Source: a virus
Virus record (IMG/VR): IMGVR_UViG_3300025112_000048
Location: 1-41,054 of that record
DNA: 41,054 nt
Reading direction: 5' to 3' (one strand)
Shown here: piece after piece, positions 16,546 through 26,700 of the stretch
Layout of the letters: every line of letters begins with the position of its first letter
Position numbering within the stretch: position 1 is the first letter of the stretch
Program-made: the position numbers and the translations under genes
The notes under the pieces: model-generated
What the model saw: only the letters and a program-made list of their open reading frames with translations
Database searches by the model: none
Told to the model about the DNA's origin: nothing

Positions 16546-17634
16546 CTAGAAAGATAGTCTCCACTGTATTTTACTCTTAAAAGTCTCTCCGGGTTCGCCA
16601 ACGCCAAACTGTTCATAAGGAGTAGAAAACTTATTGATAATCCCATTCTTACCAGAATCCTGAGCGAACGTCAGATCTCGTGTGAACACCTTCTTAGCAA
16701 AAAGCTTATAGAGTCTGGTATTATTTAGGGCTGTGAAAGAAAAAGGCGGCGTAATACCAGACGCTAACATAGCCTTAGTATCAATACACCACAAACCAAT
16801 TGCATAGATGCCTCCATAAGCATTTGGCAAAGCAAAATCTCCTCCCGATAAAATTGCATTATATCCAATTTGCCCTCTACCATCACTACTTGAGAATGAG
16901 GCTGATGTTTGAGTAGCACTTACACCTTGTAATAGGGAGGTCATCCATACACCTCCTGAAGTAGGATATTCCGCAACATGCGCCCCTGAAGCCACACTAG
17001 TAACTGTCATGTTCAACATTCCACTACCATCCATCACGTTGTTATCATTGAAGTTACCCTTCATAATATTTGACGCATTAAAGGTTCCAGTGACATAGTA
17101 ATCCATTCTAATCCCACCTGTGGGAGGAAAACATCCAACCCCGAGACTACTAATTCCTAATCCATTAGTAGCAGAGAATTGAATAGCATTCATATTATGT
17201 CCTACATCAGCGGTCACTGCCAACGTAGCAATCCCCATTGGAGTATCCGTTGAAGCCATTTGCAGTCGTCTATCCTCTGGGTGAGGGAACGCAGGGATTA
17301 GAATACCTGTCACAGCAGAGGTTTGGAAACTAGAAGTAGTAACGACCGTATTCACTTGAACTGCTGTTACTGCAACCTGGGTTGCCGACATATCAATATC
17401 ATGAGCAAACTCATCAAAACTATCGTAACCCTTTCCAAAACTCATACCATGAATTGTATAATTAGACGTATCCAAAATAGCTGACGATTCTACCAAAGCT
17501 GACAAGCTAGGAGACATTGTAAGTCCATCTACCAATACCTCAGCACCCCCAACACAAGCCATATTAGAACCCTCAACCATGCTTACCACATTATTGAGAT
17601 GATCGTATATTGTTGCTGTTACGTGACCTTTCAT
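16546..17634 (-). CDS. Baseplate/fibre structural protein (362 aa)
   Basis: A beta-rich protein with an N-terminus (MKGHVTATIYDHLNNVVSMV) that looks like a strand-rich domain. A segment ILDTSNYTIHGMSFGKG near residues 53-69 is familiar from virion structural proteins of T4-like environmental phages. The rest is rich in Ser, Thr, Gly and Ala and ends in FGVGEPGETFKSKIQWRLSF. By location between the gp7-like wedge protein and the beta-helix protein it occupies the region where T4 has gp8 to gp11 (wedge and fibre-connecting proteins). The precise equivalent cannot be decided by eye. Confidence 0.7.
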   Translation of the reverse strand: MKGHVTATIYDHLNNVVSMVEGSNMACVGGAEVLVDGLTMSPSLSALVESSAILDTSNYTIHGMSFGKGYDSFDEFAHDIDMSATQVAVTAVQVNTVVTTSSFQTSAVTGILIPAFPHPEDRRLQMASTDTPMGIATLAVTADVGHNMNAIQFSATNGLGISSLGVGCFPPTGGIRMDYYVTGTFNASNIMKGNFNDNNVMDGSGMLNMTVTSVASGAHVAEYPTSGGVWMTSLLQGVSATQTSASFSSSDGRGQIGYNAILSGGDFALPNAYGGIYAIGLWCIDTKAMLASGITPPFSFTALNNTRLYKLFAKKVFTRDLTFAQDSGKNGIINKFSTPYEQFGVGEPGETFKSKIQWRLSF

Positions 17635-20600
17635 TAGATATCAATCACTAGTATTTCGTTACTTTGAAGATGACTTCCCCCGTTATCAGTCTCATTCTGC
17701 CTATAAAAGTTAGGCCATAAATAGTTCTGCCTATAATTCAATCTAGATCCACCTGAAAACTCCATAAAGGCACTAGTATTAAATGCATCCCTACCTGCAT
17801 CAGGCCTTCTAAAGGTAGCTCCTGAGATCTTATTGAAGTATCTAATAATATGATAGACTTCTTCCTTACTAAGTTTTATTCTACGAATCTCACATAAAGG
17901 ATCAATATCCTTAGGAAGACCTGTACTAGTTCCATACACAGGAATCATAGTCCTTTCATTTTGTGTTAGATCAATAAGATTCACTTCATCAAGAAGAGCA
18001 AACTTATCAATGTTTTGATCTGATGGGAGCATAAACACCTCAATCACATAATCCTGGTCTATTCTATGTATTTGATTAGTGTTCTTATAGTAATGTTCGG
18101 GAACACAAATAGGCTTATTCTTAGTGTTAAACCATACAGAGAAAGTCTCAAAATCATCTTCCGAGAAACTCAGAATCACATTTCTCTCATCGGAAGTCTC
18201 ATCCAGACATCGTCTGTTCTTTGACCCTGGATCAGTCTTCCTGTCCTTATTCTTCAACCTATGAGTATAAATGAATCTTTCAAAGAGTAGTTCTCTATTT
18301 AGATCATCACTATTTACATACTCCCAAAGGCCTTCTTTGTTTAGAGACCAGAAGTATCCGCCCTCAATAGCAGTATGAACCCAAACTCCCATCCCAACCT
18401 GACCCACTTTCATTCCATCATTAGTTCCTCCTGAATACTTCACATCAAAGCGGAACTTGTGATCTGGAACTAGGAAATTCTTAAGAACTGACACCACCGC
18501 AGTAACCGCGACATCAGCCCCCTTAGTGCTGTATTGAATTCTTGGAAATCCGTCAACAGATCTTAGTTTTACCATCGGATTATCAATAGCAAAATTAGGA
18601 TGATCTGTTTTACTAAAAGACTTGTCTATATTGTAAAACGTAAAACTGTTGAATGGAGATGAACCAGAAGTATGAATTAACTCCACACCGCTGATAAGAG
18701 TATTATTCCTCATCTCACCAAATGCAGAAGAAGAGTAGTTCCTTGACGATACCGCAAGGCTAGAAACTCCAACATGGAAAGTAGACGCAAAAGTTGCCGT
18801 AGCTCCGAGATCGAATAAGTTCTGACCTGGGATAAGAGCAGAAGCAGATTCTGTAGAAGACGCAACAATATTAGGAAAGTGAGATAAGGCCCTTCCATAC
18901 TCATCAAATTTAGAACTATTGAATACTGACCCAAAAGCATGAGCTAGAACATGGGCTCCATCTGTATCCAATACATTGAGTCTTGTATTATGTCTATTGA
19001 AATGCTTAGTGTAATCTTTGTATAGTTGGTGAATTCCTCTAGAGAAACTGAACTCTTCGTAATCCTTTTGAGAATCTGGGGAGGCTCCACTAAATTCTGT
19101 CGCACTATTAGCCCAGCTTTGAGCATTATCCTTGTAGTCGAAAGTTCCTACGTATTGATCGTATAGAGCACTAACAGAGGATGCTCCGATTAGATACTTA
19201 CGCTTCTCTCCAATTGAATGCATTACTGCGATAATTGGGTCTAGCTGACCTCGATCAACATACCTATCCGCACTGGCTGCATACTGGGTATTCTTGGCAT
19301 CTGACCCTAGCGCACTTAGCCCTCGACACGGGAACGTAGTGCTTACGTCCACCCCTGAGAAGGTATTAGACGAGTCTAGAACTTGGCAATGACCATAGAC
19401 TGTTGGAATATTATCATAATCAGCAATAGGCATGAAGATACCTGCCGATGGAACATAGCCCAAAGGAAGAAATCCTAGAGATGACATCGTTAACCCAGCG
19501 GCAACCGCAGTCAGAGAATGTTCAATTGATGAGGGGTTCCAAGTTAGAGGACCATTGAATCCAGTCCTGTCGTAGTAGCCATTTCTAGGCAAAATAAACT
19601 TGAAGTCTCTTCTACGAAAAGAGTTTCTAGGAAAATCTAGAGATCTTGTATCGTCAGCTAAGGCATCATCAACATGATTTACGTCTGCTCTAAGGAACGT
19701 CAAAGGCATAGACACCCCATAACGCATCCTATTAGCAAAGACTGAGCTTACACCATGTCCTGATGTTTCTGCAAAATTAGAATCTTGTCCTAATGCCAGA
19801 TACTGGAAGAGGACCGAAGACTGGTCATACTCATCAGTTGTTCCTAGAAGTAACCTAGAATCCTGGATTGCGTGGGCAGGAGAAAAGTCCTTAGCTATAG
19901 CAAATGCAATGCTTGGAGCGTGCTTAGAATCTGAATCAATTGTGTTCTTAGAGAAGTCGAAACTTGAAGCTTCAAGTAACAACTTATAATGTGACGACTT
20001 GCCGCTCCACAAACTGAGGAATTCAGTCCTATTCACAGAGATACTATCGAGGACCCTATCCCAGTTAGTAGGATAGTTCACTGCCGATGTAAACATTAGC
20101 CAACCATTGTTCTCTCTAATGTCATCATTAGCTCTAGTAACGTTGTCTCTAATATACTTACCAACTTCAAGGGCAAACGCTTTCCTAACTCCAAAGCAAG
20201 CTAGTTCATCTTCTAACTTAGCAATCATCCTTTCATGCACTTTACAGTTAGCATAATAAGGAGTCTCTTCCCATGGAGGTAGATTCACCGTCCTTCCGCG
20301 ATAATTGAAAACGAAATCGGAACTGCCAGTCGGGAATACCTTCCCACCAAGAATAAATAGCTCTGGGTAGAAACTGTGCAGAGTCTTCATGAAGTGGTCA
20401 ACAACTAGACGTAGGTTATCATCTATGCTACTGGGAGAATATCCATTCACTCCCATGAATTGTGCTTTGTCCTCAGTCCAAACTGACAGGTCAGTAAAGA
20501 AAGATGACTCAGTAGCCAGAGCGTAGTAGATCAAATGTGGAATGTAGGATTCCCATAGTTCGTGAATATTGCTAGAAACATCGAACACATTTTTTGCAAA

Positions 20601-21728
20601 TACGGAATCAACTGCAATTTGAATAGACTGCTTAGTTCCTGTTCTCTTGTAGATGTCCACCGCATTGAAAAGTTGTATCCTCCATCTAGAAGGATCATAT
20701 CCATACAGTTTCCATCCAATGAGATTTGCTAGCTCTGGGAGAAGCTCATCAGGGCATCTCTCAAGATCATACAAGATCTCAAGCTTTTCTATATCCTCAT
20801 TCACATCCATCATTGAATATGAGAATGCTCTCAACAGATTATAAAATGGCCCTTTAGCTGTTCTATTTACTAAGAATTTGGCATTGACAATATAATCATC
20901 TATGGCATCTTTTACTACCACATTACCGTCGTCGATAACGGCAGGAGAATAAACCACATCAATCATGGTCTGCCACTTATCTAATTGCTGAGTTCCACTA
21001 GTGTATATGCTACTAAGAGAAGTATCCAAAGTTCCTGATGGTAAGAAGCCAGCAGGAATCGCGCTTAGATTAGACCATGCTGTACAAGTCTCAAAGTTCT
21101 CAAAGATATGCTGAGAAAGACCCTTCAGACAATCATTCAGATCAATTCGATTACCTCTGAACATATTGTTGATTAGGAGATCCTTTACAATACCGGATGC
21201 CCCATACAAACCATCCCCATCTCCTGAAGTGTTCAAGAAGTAGAGCCAAGACATGTTGGTAATCAAATACTCGTGAATAGCAGAAGTATCAGATCCTACA
21301 CCTGTAAATGTAGCGGTAGGAAGGTTGCATTGCACAGAGGATAGAAACTCATCTAAGTAAGACGAGAAATCAGAACTAGTTTGAAACTCAGAAAGAGTTC
21401 TCCCCTGAGGGAGCATGATCTTGTTTTCAAAATCCTTTGGGGAAATCTTTGTTAGCCCATTCTGCTTGACAAAGAACTGTCCCATGCCAGAGACATTATC
21501 CATTGCAGAATACTGATTAGTAGTCTGTAGAGCACTAACGAATACGAAAGAAGTAACGTTAGCTAGAGTATGCAAATGGGCATTGATAATCTGAGATACT
21601 GGATCAACGTGGGTTCCACTTAGGTTCAGATCTTCATCAAAATAAGTATCAGGAACGATCAACTCCAAGGCGTTGATGAAACTTATCTTATCGTAATTCC
21701 TCTGTGTTTGAGAAAACTTTTGACCCAT
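17634..21728 (-). CDS. Baseplate wedge protein, gp7/P2 gpI-like (1364 aa)
   Basis: Residues ~295-380 read like the phage tail protein I (P2 gpI) core: FYNLLRAFSYSMMDV, then LYDLERCPDELLPELANLIG and YKRTGTKQSIQIAVDSVF. In contractile tails this protein pairs with the gpJ/gp6 protein to build the wedge. T4 gp7 is the equivalent, with large inserted domains. Here the gene follows the gp6-like gene directly (one base gap), as T4 gene 7 follows gene 6. At 1364 aa it is longer than T4 gp7 (about 1030 aa). The extra C-terminal domains (from ~400 on) are unrecognised beta-rich sequence likely decorating the baseplate periphery. Confidence 0.8.
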   Translation of the reverse strand: MGQKFSQTQRNYDKISFINALELIVPDTYFDEDLNLSGTHVDPVSQIINAHLHTLANVTSFVFVSALQTTNQYSAMDNVSGMGQFFVKQNGLTKISPKDFENKIMLPQGRTLSEFQTSSDFSSYLDEFLSSVQCNLPTATFTGVGSDTSAIHEYLITNMSWLYFLNTSGDGDGLYGASGIVKDLLINNMFRGNRIDLNDCLKGLSQHIFENFETCTAWSNLSAIPAGFLPSGTLDTSLSSIYTSGTQQLDKWQTMIDVVYSPAVIDDGNVVVKDAIDDYIVNAKFLVNRTAKGPFYNLLRAFSYSMMDVNEDIEKLEILYDLERCPDELLPELANLIGWKLYGYDPSRWRIQLFNAVDIYKRTGTKQSIQIAVDSVFAKNVFDVSSNIHELWESYIPHLIYYALATESSFFTDLSVWTEDKAQFMGVNGYSPSSIDDNLRLVVDHFMKTLHSFYPELFILGGKVFPTGSSDFVFNYRGRTVNLPPWEETPYYANCKVHERMIAKLEDELACFGVRKAFALEVGKYIRDNVTRANDDIRENNGWLMFTSAVNYPTNWDRVLDSISVNRTEFLSLWSGKSSHYKLLLEASSFDFSKNTIDSDSKHAPSIAFAIAKDFSPAHAIQDSRLLLGTTDEYDQSSVLFQYLALGQDSNFAETSGHGVSSVFANRMRYGVSMPLTFLRADVNHVDDALADDTRSLDFPRNSFRRRDFKFILPRNGYYDRTGFNGPLTWNPSSIEHSLTAVAAGLTMSSLGFLPLGYVPSAGIFMPIADYDNIPTVYGHCQVLDSSNTFSGVDVSTTFPCRGLSALGSDAKNTQYAASADRYVDRGQLDPIIAVMHSIGEKRKYLIGASSVSALYDQYVGTFDYKDNAQSWANSATEFSGASPDSQKDYEEFSFSRGIHQLYKDYTKHFNRHNTRLNVLDTDGAHVLAHAFGSVFNSSKFDEYGRALSHFPNIVASSTESASALIPGQNLFDLGATATFASTFHVGVSSLAVSSRNYSSSAFGEMRNNTLISGVELIHTSGSSPFNSFTFYNIDKSFSKTDHPNFAIDNPMVKLRSVDGFPRIQYSTKGADVAVTAVVSVLKNFLVPDHKFRFDVKYSGGTNDGMKVGQVGMGVWVHTAIEGGYFWSLNKEGLWEYVNSDDLNRELLFERFIYTHRLKNKDRKTDPGSKNRRCLDETSDERNVILSFSEDDFETFSVWFNTKNKPICVPEHYYKNTNQIHRIDQDYVIEVFMLPSDQNIDKFALLDEVNLIDLTQNERTMIPVYGTSTGLPKDIDPLCEIRRIKLSKEEVYHIIRYFNKISGATFRRPDAGRDAFNTSAFMEFSGGSRLNYRQNYLWPNFYRQNETDNGGSHLQSNEILVIDI

Positions 21729-21729
21729 G

Positions 21730-23301
21730 CTATACTAGAACTACATTAATTGTGAGGTTATTCAATTGGATAATCTCATTGAAATCGATAGGGACATTAG
21801 TTTTCAAATTATCAATAGTAGAAAACCTAACATCATCGATTGCAAATATTTTCCTGTTTAGATCCTCCAAAAGGAGAGATTTACCAAAATCATTATTGTC
21901 AACAGAGAAGAAACTTTGGATAGCATCCCTGGCTTGCAACTTGATACTTGCTTCTTTCCCTCGTAGTTCCTTATCAATTCTCAGGGTAACAATCAAATCA
22001 AGAGTTCTAATCAGACCATCAAGGATGACAATCTCGCTAGTAAGCATCTTCTTCAAATTCATTTGATCAAGCATATCTAACTTGAACTGTGGAGTGGCGC
22101 GTCTTAGCTGAAAGTCATTAGCCTTCTCTAGGACAAAAACATCAATAATATTCCCCGAGCTAAATGCCCGTCTAACCGAAGCCGTAACCTTGCCCACGTT
22201 TCCGAATCCTCCTATGTAGGTGTTTCCAAAGGTTTTGATATCTTGCAAGGTTACAAGACGATCTTGGCGTCTGAACGTTAGCGGAGCATACTTCTTAGCA
22301 TGTTCCACAGTTTCCGCATCTGCCCCACCTGTCCCTTGAGAGATATTCTCTACTCTACCTATAGTAGGAATGGTTGCATTTATTAGACTATTCTTTATAT
22401 TGCCTCTACTTCCTCCACCCACTCTGTAAAATATCGTATACACATCACCATCTCTAGGGGACTGTCCAAGTTTATTGTCACCGAAAACTACCGTTCCAGC
22501 GAAGTCATCGTCAGACACTACTTGGAATACTTTATCATTAGATCCAGATGCAAAGAAGATGTTTTCTACTTTTACATAAGCTCCACTAGTATTTGAGTCT
22601 CCGTCAATAAAGACTTCGACACTACCCTCTACTACAGGCGATTGGGTCATCTGCACAGTCTTTACTAATTCCGTAGAATCAAACGTCCCAGTCTCCTTTA
22701 CTAAAGCTCCCTCCTGTAGAACTACATTAGTGAATATCTTGTTAGCATCACCATCGTCAGACTCTGCCTGATACAAACGAAAACTTCCATCTGCAACTAC
22801 AGTATCCACTCTACCATTTACAGTTTTATACAAAGTAAAAGCTAAATTCCCTCCATCCTCTGGCGAAGCAATATTGTATGTCCGATACGTGGCTGGGATA
22901 AGAACACCCTCGTCATCCACTCCTGCGTCGGCGTCGATAGTAGCCTTAGCATCTGCCACGGCGGCGATAGGGCCTCGTAGTGAAACTCCTACTAATTGAA
23001 GTAGATTCTTTATAGAACTTCTAGAACTAGCAGTTCTGATTAGATTTTCATTAGCATTGAAGTCTGCTTTATGAACATTGATAGCTCCCACATATGAGAA
23101 TAATTCAGTAAGCATAATCCCCAAATCAGACTCGTTGAAATTCTGAAAGTCCAAAGGATAGACAGCTTTCATATATTTGATTAGTGCTGCCTTGATAGAA
23201 TTGAAGTCCTGTGCTGTGAAATCTATTAGAGACTCTCTCTTCTCGTCGTTTATAGCTGCCAACTTCAAATAGTCGGATTGAACGTTTCCTGAAAAGTTCA
23301 T
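21730..23301 (-). CDS. 6: Baseplate wedge protein gp6-like (baseplate J family)
   Basis: The 523-aa product has the gp6/gpJ N-terminal pattern: FNESDLGIMLTELFSYVGAI (residues 55-74), then ENLIRTASSRSSIKNLLQLV and GVSLRGPI. The central part holds GGGSRGNIKNSLINATIP, typical of the baseplate-J core. In T4 gp6 forms the inner ring of the baseplate and drives the dome-to-star change together with gp7 and gp53. This gene lies directly after gp25 and before the gp7-like gene, matching conserved order. It is shorter than T4 gp6 (660 aa), apparently because peripheral insertions are smaller. Confidence 0.93.
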   Translation of the reverse strand: MNFSGNVQSDYLKLAAINDEKRESLIDFTAQDFNSIKAALIKYMKAVYPLDFQNFNESDLGIMLTELFSYVGAINVHKADFNANENLIRTASSRSSIKNLLQLVGVSLRGPIAAVADAKATIDADAGVDDEGVLIPATYRTYNIASPEDGGNLAFTLYKTVNGRVDTVVADGSFRLYQAESDDGDANKIFTNVVLQEGALVKETGTFDSTELVKTVQMTQSPVVEGSVEVFIDGDSNTSGAYVKVENIFFASGSNDKVFQVVSDDDFAGTVVFGDNKLGQSPRDGDVYTIFYRVGGGSRGNIKNSLINATIPTIGRVENISQGTGGADAETVEHAKKYAPLTFRRQDRLVTLQDIKTFGNTYIGGFGNVGKVTASVRRAFSSGNIIDVFVLEKANDFQLRRATPQFKLDMLDQMNLKKMLTSEIVILDGLIRTLDLIVTLRIDKELRGKEASIKLQARDAIQSFFSVDNNDFGKSLLLEDLNRKIFAIDDVRFSTIDNLKTNVPIDFNEIIQLNNLTINVVLV

Positions 23302-23765
23302 TAGTTTATTTTAACCTGAATATCAAATTGAGTGTTAACTTCTTCTTTGATCCTTAGCGTAAGATTAATAATCAAAGCTTGAAGCCCTTCTGCTCCGTAT
23401 TCATCTAGAGGATTAACAACTAAATTTACAATTTTAACCCTAGGTTCATACTCAGTGATTGTTGACATAATCTCAGTTCGGATTAAATTCCTTGTAATCC
23501 CATCCAAAGGCTCAAACAAATACTTCTTTAGAGAGACTCCGTAATCAGGGAGCATAATTCTCTCTCCTCTTTCAGTACTTAGAAGCTGACGTATATTGTT
23601 ATAAATTAGCTTCTTACCTGAGATTTTATTGAAGAACCCTTTACCCTTCACTGTCCCCAACGGATAATCAAATCCATAGACCTTTTTCACCTTACCGGCA
23701 ATAGCCCGAGCAAACGGTTTATGAGGAACAGACCCATAAGTAGTAGTAGATGTATTTATAGCCAT
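23301..23765 (-). CDS. 25: Baseplate wedge protein gp25-like (P2 gpW family)
   Basis: A 154-aa protein with the family hallmarks: IRQLLSTERGERIMLPDYG (residues 58-76), then YLFEPLDGIT and the EPR motif in EYEPRVKI (107-109). gp25 is the sheath-initiator that links the wedge to the first sheath disc through its EPR core. Length is slightly above T4 gp25 (132 aa) because of a basic N-terminal extension. It has TAATG junctions on both sides, and gp6 follows. A TATAAATA octamer inside codons 2-5 is probably chance. Confidence 0.95.
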   Translation of the reverse strand: MAINTSTTTYGSVPHKPFARAIAGKVKKVYGFDYPLGTVKGKGFFNKISGKKLIYNNIRQLLSTERGERIMLPDYGVSLKKYLFEPLDGITRNLIRTEIMSTITEYEPRVKIVNLVVNPLDEYGAEGLQALIINLTLRIKEEVNTQFDIQVKIN

Positions 23766-26700
23766 TACAATATAGTTAGGTAAGAAGTGACTAGAGCATC
23801 TCCTAGTTCTATCAAGGAAGAGGCATCCAAATCTCTATTATTGTCTTCTAGAGTAAAGGCACTTAAATCCACGTTAGCTGCTAACTCTATATCCCCTGTC
23901 ACCGAGAGTTGTGTAGCTCTAATGGTTGCTGTGCCTTGCCCATCAGTATCTTCGTGAATTACAGTTTGAACAAACGGAATGGATGTTGAATCTACCCAAT
24001 TCGTTGCGGTTAGTTGATGCCTTAGCCTATAAGCAAAGTCCTGAATATTCTGATCGAAATCGGCAGCAGCGGTATTACCGACAGTTGGTTTACCGAGAGC
24101 ATCCGATTCTCCGTTAATATAGAAGATACCACATACCTGTAATAGGTCGTTGCCTCTAGCCTTTAGGAACGGTTCTCCCTCACCCGTGACAGCTAAACCT
24201 TGAACCTTTGATAAACCCGAATCCCCTGTTGAGGAAAAGATCATATTGAATAGGTTTCCACTGGCGTCAGCGGCTAAACTTGTTGTAGACCAATCACTCC
24301 TCTCCACCCCAGAGTAACTACCTCCAGCAGAAGGTTCAAGGTATGAACCGCTAACTCCCATCTTGGCAATGTAAATATTCTCATTCGGATATTGCACCGA
24401 TAGAGCACTGGCTAGCGATAGTTCTGGGCCGAACTTGGTCTGAGCCCCCCATGATGTATCATAACTTTTATTATTGTATCCCGCTTCTAGGTTCTCCCAA
24501 ATCCTATCAGGAGAGGTTCTGTTATTCCATATAAACACGTTATCATACTTCACAGAAGAGTAGGCTGAATTTATATCTGGAATACTGGACAGCATAGCCT
24601 GACCCGCACAATTTTCACCTCCTAGAAGTAGGAATAATCTTCCTGTCAAATTGTCTACAGTTCTAACATTCTTGAAGAAAGACTTTTGAGCATTGAAGTT
24701 TTGATTGATTTCCACGGGATCCAAAGGTCTAGTGTAGAATTTCATCCCGCCCATATGACCTCTTAGACCACTTCGGACTCCACCATACTTTCCACCCATG
24801 AAGTTACCAGAAGCAGCCCCAGATGCAAACCCGTCAGTATATCCACCACCAACAATCCAAGGAGTGAAGAAGGGGTTCAATCGTGGACCAGCACCCAAAT
24901 CAACACCAGCAGAAGAACCTACATTTATTCCTGAATATTCAAAACTGTTATCCTTGTAAAAGGATGGAAGCTTGGGAGGTTCATTATTGGGAGACCCAAA
25001 TACCGCAGTAATGCTGGAAGTAGCCATTAAGGTAGAATCTAGATACACTTTAACCTCTCCTTCTTCGGGAGCTACGGTTAGGGTAATATTCATATACTCC
25101 TTTGCAACATCCATAAACCTCAGACCATTTACAGTCGAGGTTACATTCATACTCCAATTATTCCAACCTGGACCTGATGGGCACACGCCTGCCCCTGAAC
25201 TAATAAATCCAGCACTAGAGCTATCAAAGGATTGCGTAGCAGCCAGATAGAATCCCAGGCCTGCGGAAGTGTTTACCGTAGTCTCATTGCTTGGTTCAGA
25301 GTTAGTTACAATTCGGTTATCCCTAGTGAAGCCCATCACAAACCCACGAACTACACTATCTCCCTGATCCAAGAGCATTCTAGTCACAGAAGCTTGAGGA
25401 TTAATACCACTAGCAATACCTACATTCTCATTAGCCAAAAGTAACCTGTGCTGAGAAGACACTCCATTGTCTAGCCAGCCATGTTCGGGGTCCATAAGGG
25501 TAGGAACATGAGTCCACAGATCAATAGTGAATCCTTTCTTACCATACATGAGATCCTTGAATTCTGTAGTATCTGGTAGTCTAGCAAACCCTCCAACAGC
25601 AGATGCTTGATAAGGGTCTAATGACGATGCTTGGTGTTTTGTAACTCCTTCGAAGAATGGCACTCCAAGCCCTTTGGTAAATACTGTAGATGCTTCTTTA
25701 GATACTATCTGACAGTTATTATAATCGGACTCTTCGGATGAGTTGTTAATTAGGAAGAGTGGAGATGATGGGTCCACAACCTCTGAATCTAGGAAGTTGA
25801 AAAGACCAATTAGATTTTTCTTTACTACTGAATCAGTTACTGCGTAAGGAACTCCTATCGTAGCTGACACATTGGAAGTATCGTATACTACTTCTCCCAA
25901 CCCTACAGGAGGAACTAGAAGATTATCAAATGTGGTGAACTCCCGATTCTCAGTAGCTACCACAAACTCAGGCTTCAGAGGTAGAACTACACCTGAGATA
26001 TCGACTTGGCTTAGAACTAGTCTCTGCTGCTTGGAAAGAGCTACAGCTATATTCAATTCTCTCAGATACGAGAAATCATTAATAGGGATATTTCCTTTAC
26101 TGAATCTAGCTCCCTTTCCATAGATAGACGGAGCCTTGACAGCAATTTCAATCTGCTTCTTTCGCCTATTGACCTTGTCATCCATTAAAGCTTGCTCTGA
26201 TAGGAGAGCTTGTTTGGTATTATCAATGATGGCTAGGCTTCCTTGCGTATCAGACAACTCAATGATTTGTTGTTCCATATCAGAGATCTTCTTATCCCTC
26301 TGCTCAAGTAAAACTGCTAAGAACCCGTCCTTATCGTAATACTCCTGAATATGGGAGCTATTGTCTATTAGATTAGGATCAAATATGGTTCCAACATATT
26401 CACGAAGATCATCATTGCTAATGGCAACCCCCTTGCCTCCAAGGTTAGGGTCATAATCAAACTTCCATCTATCCCCATCCTTTAGAGTAGTTTGCCTTCT
26501 TTTCAACTCTCCTAGAGCTAGCTCAAGTCCATCCTCTTTTTGAGAGTCGAAATACAAGCCATCCACTGATAGAAGGAATTGGCCCTTGACTGATTTTGGT
26601 GGCCCAAAGATCAATCTGAACACCGGAGCGTCTGGCTCCTCGTCTGGATCTTTCTGAACCAGGAAATGATCTCCTATGAGATCCTCCCACTTCTTATCAA

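Noticed and set aside
16545-16646. Signal-peptide-like N-terminus (MGLSISFLLLMNSLALANPE) on the 15930-16544 gene
   Set aside because: It comes from an upstream in-frame start inside the coding sequence of the preceding gene (101-nt overlap). The ATG at 16544, one base after that gene's stop, fits the local junction style, and a secreted baseplate protein makes no sense.
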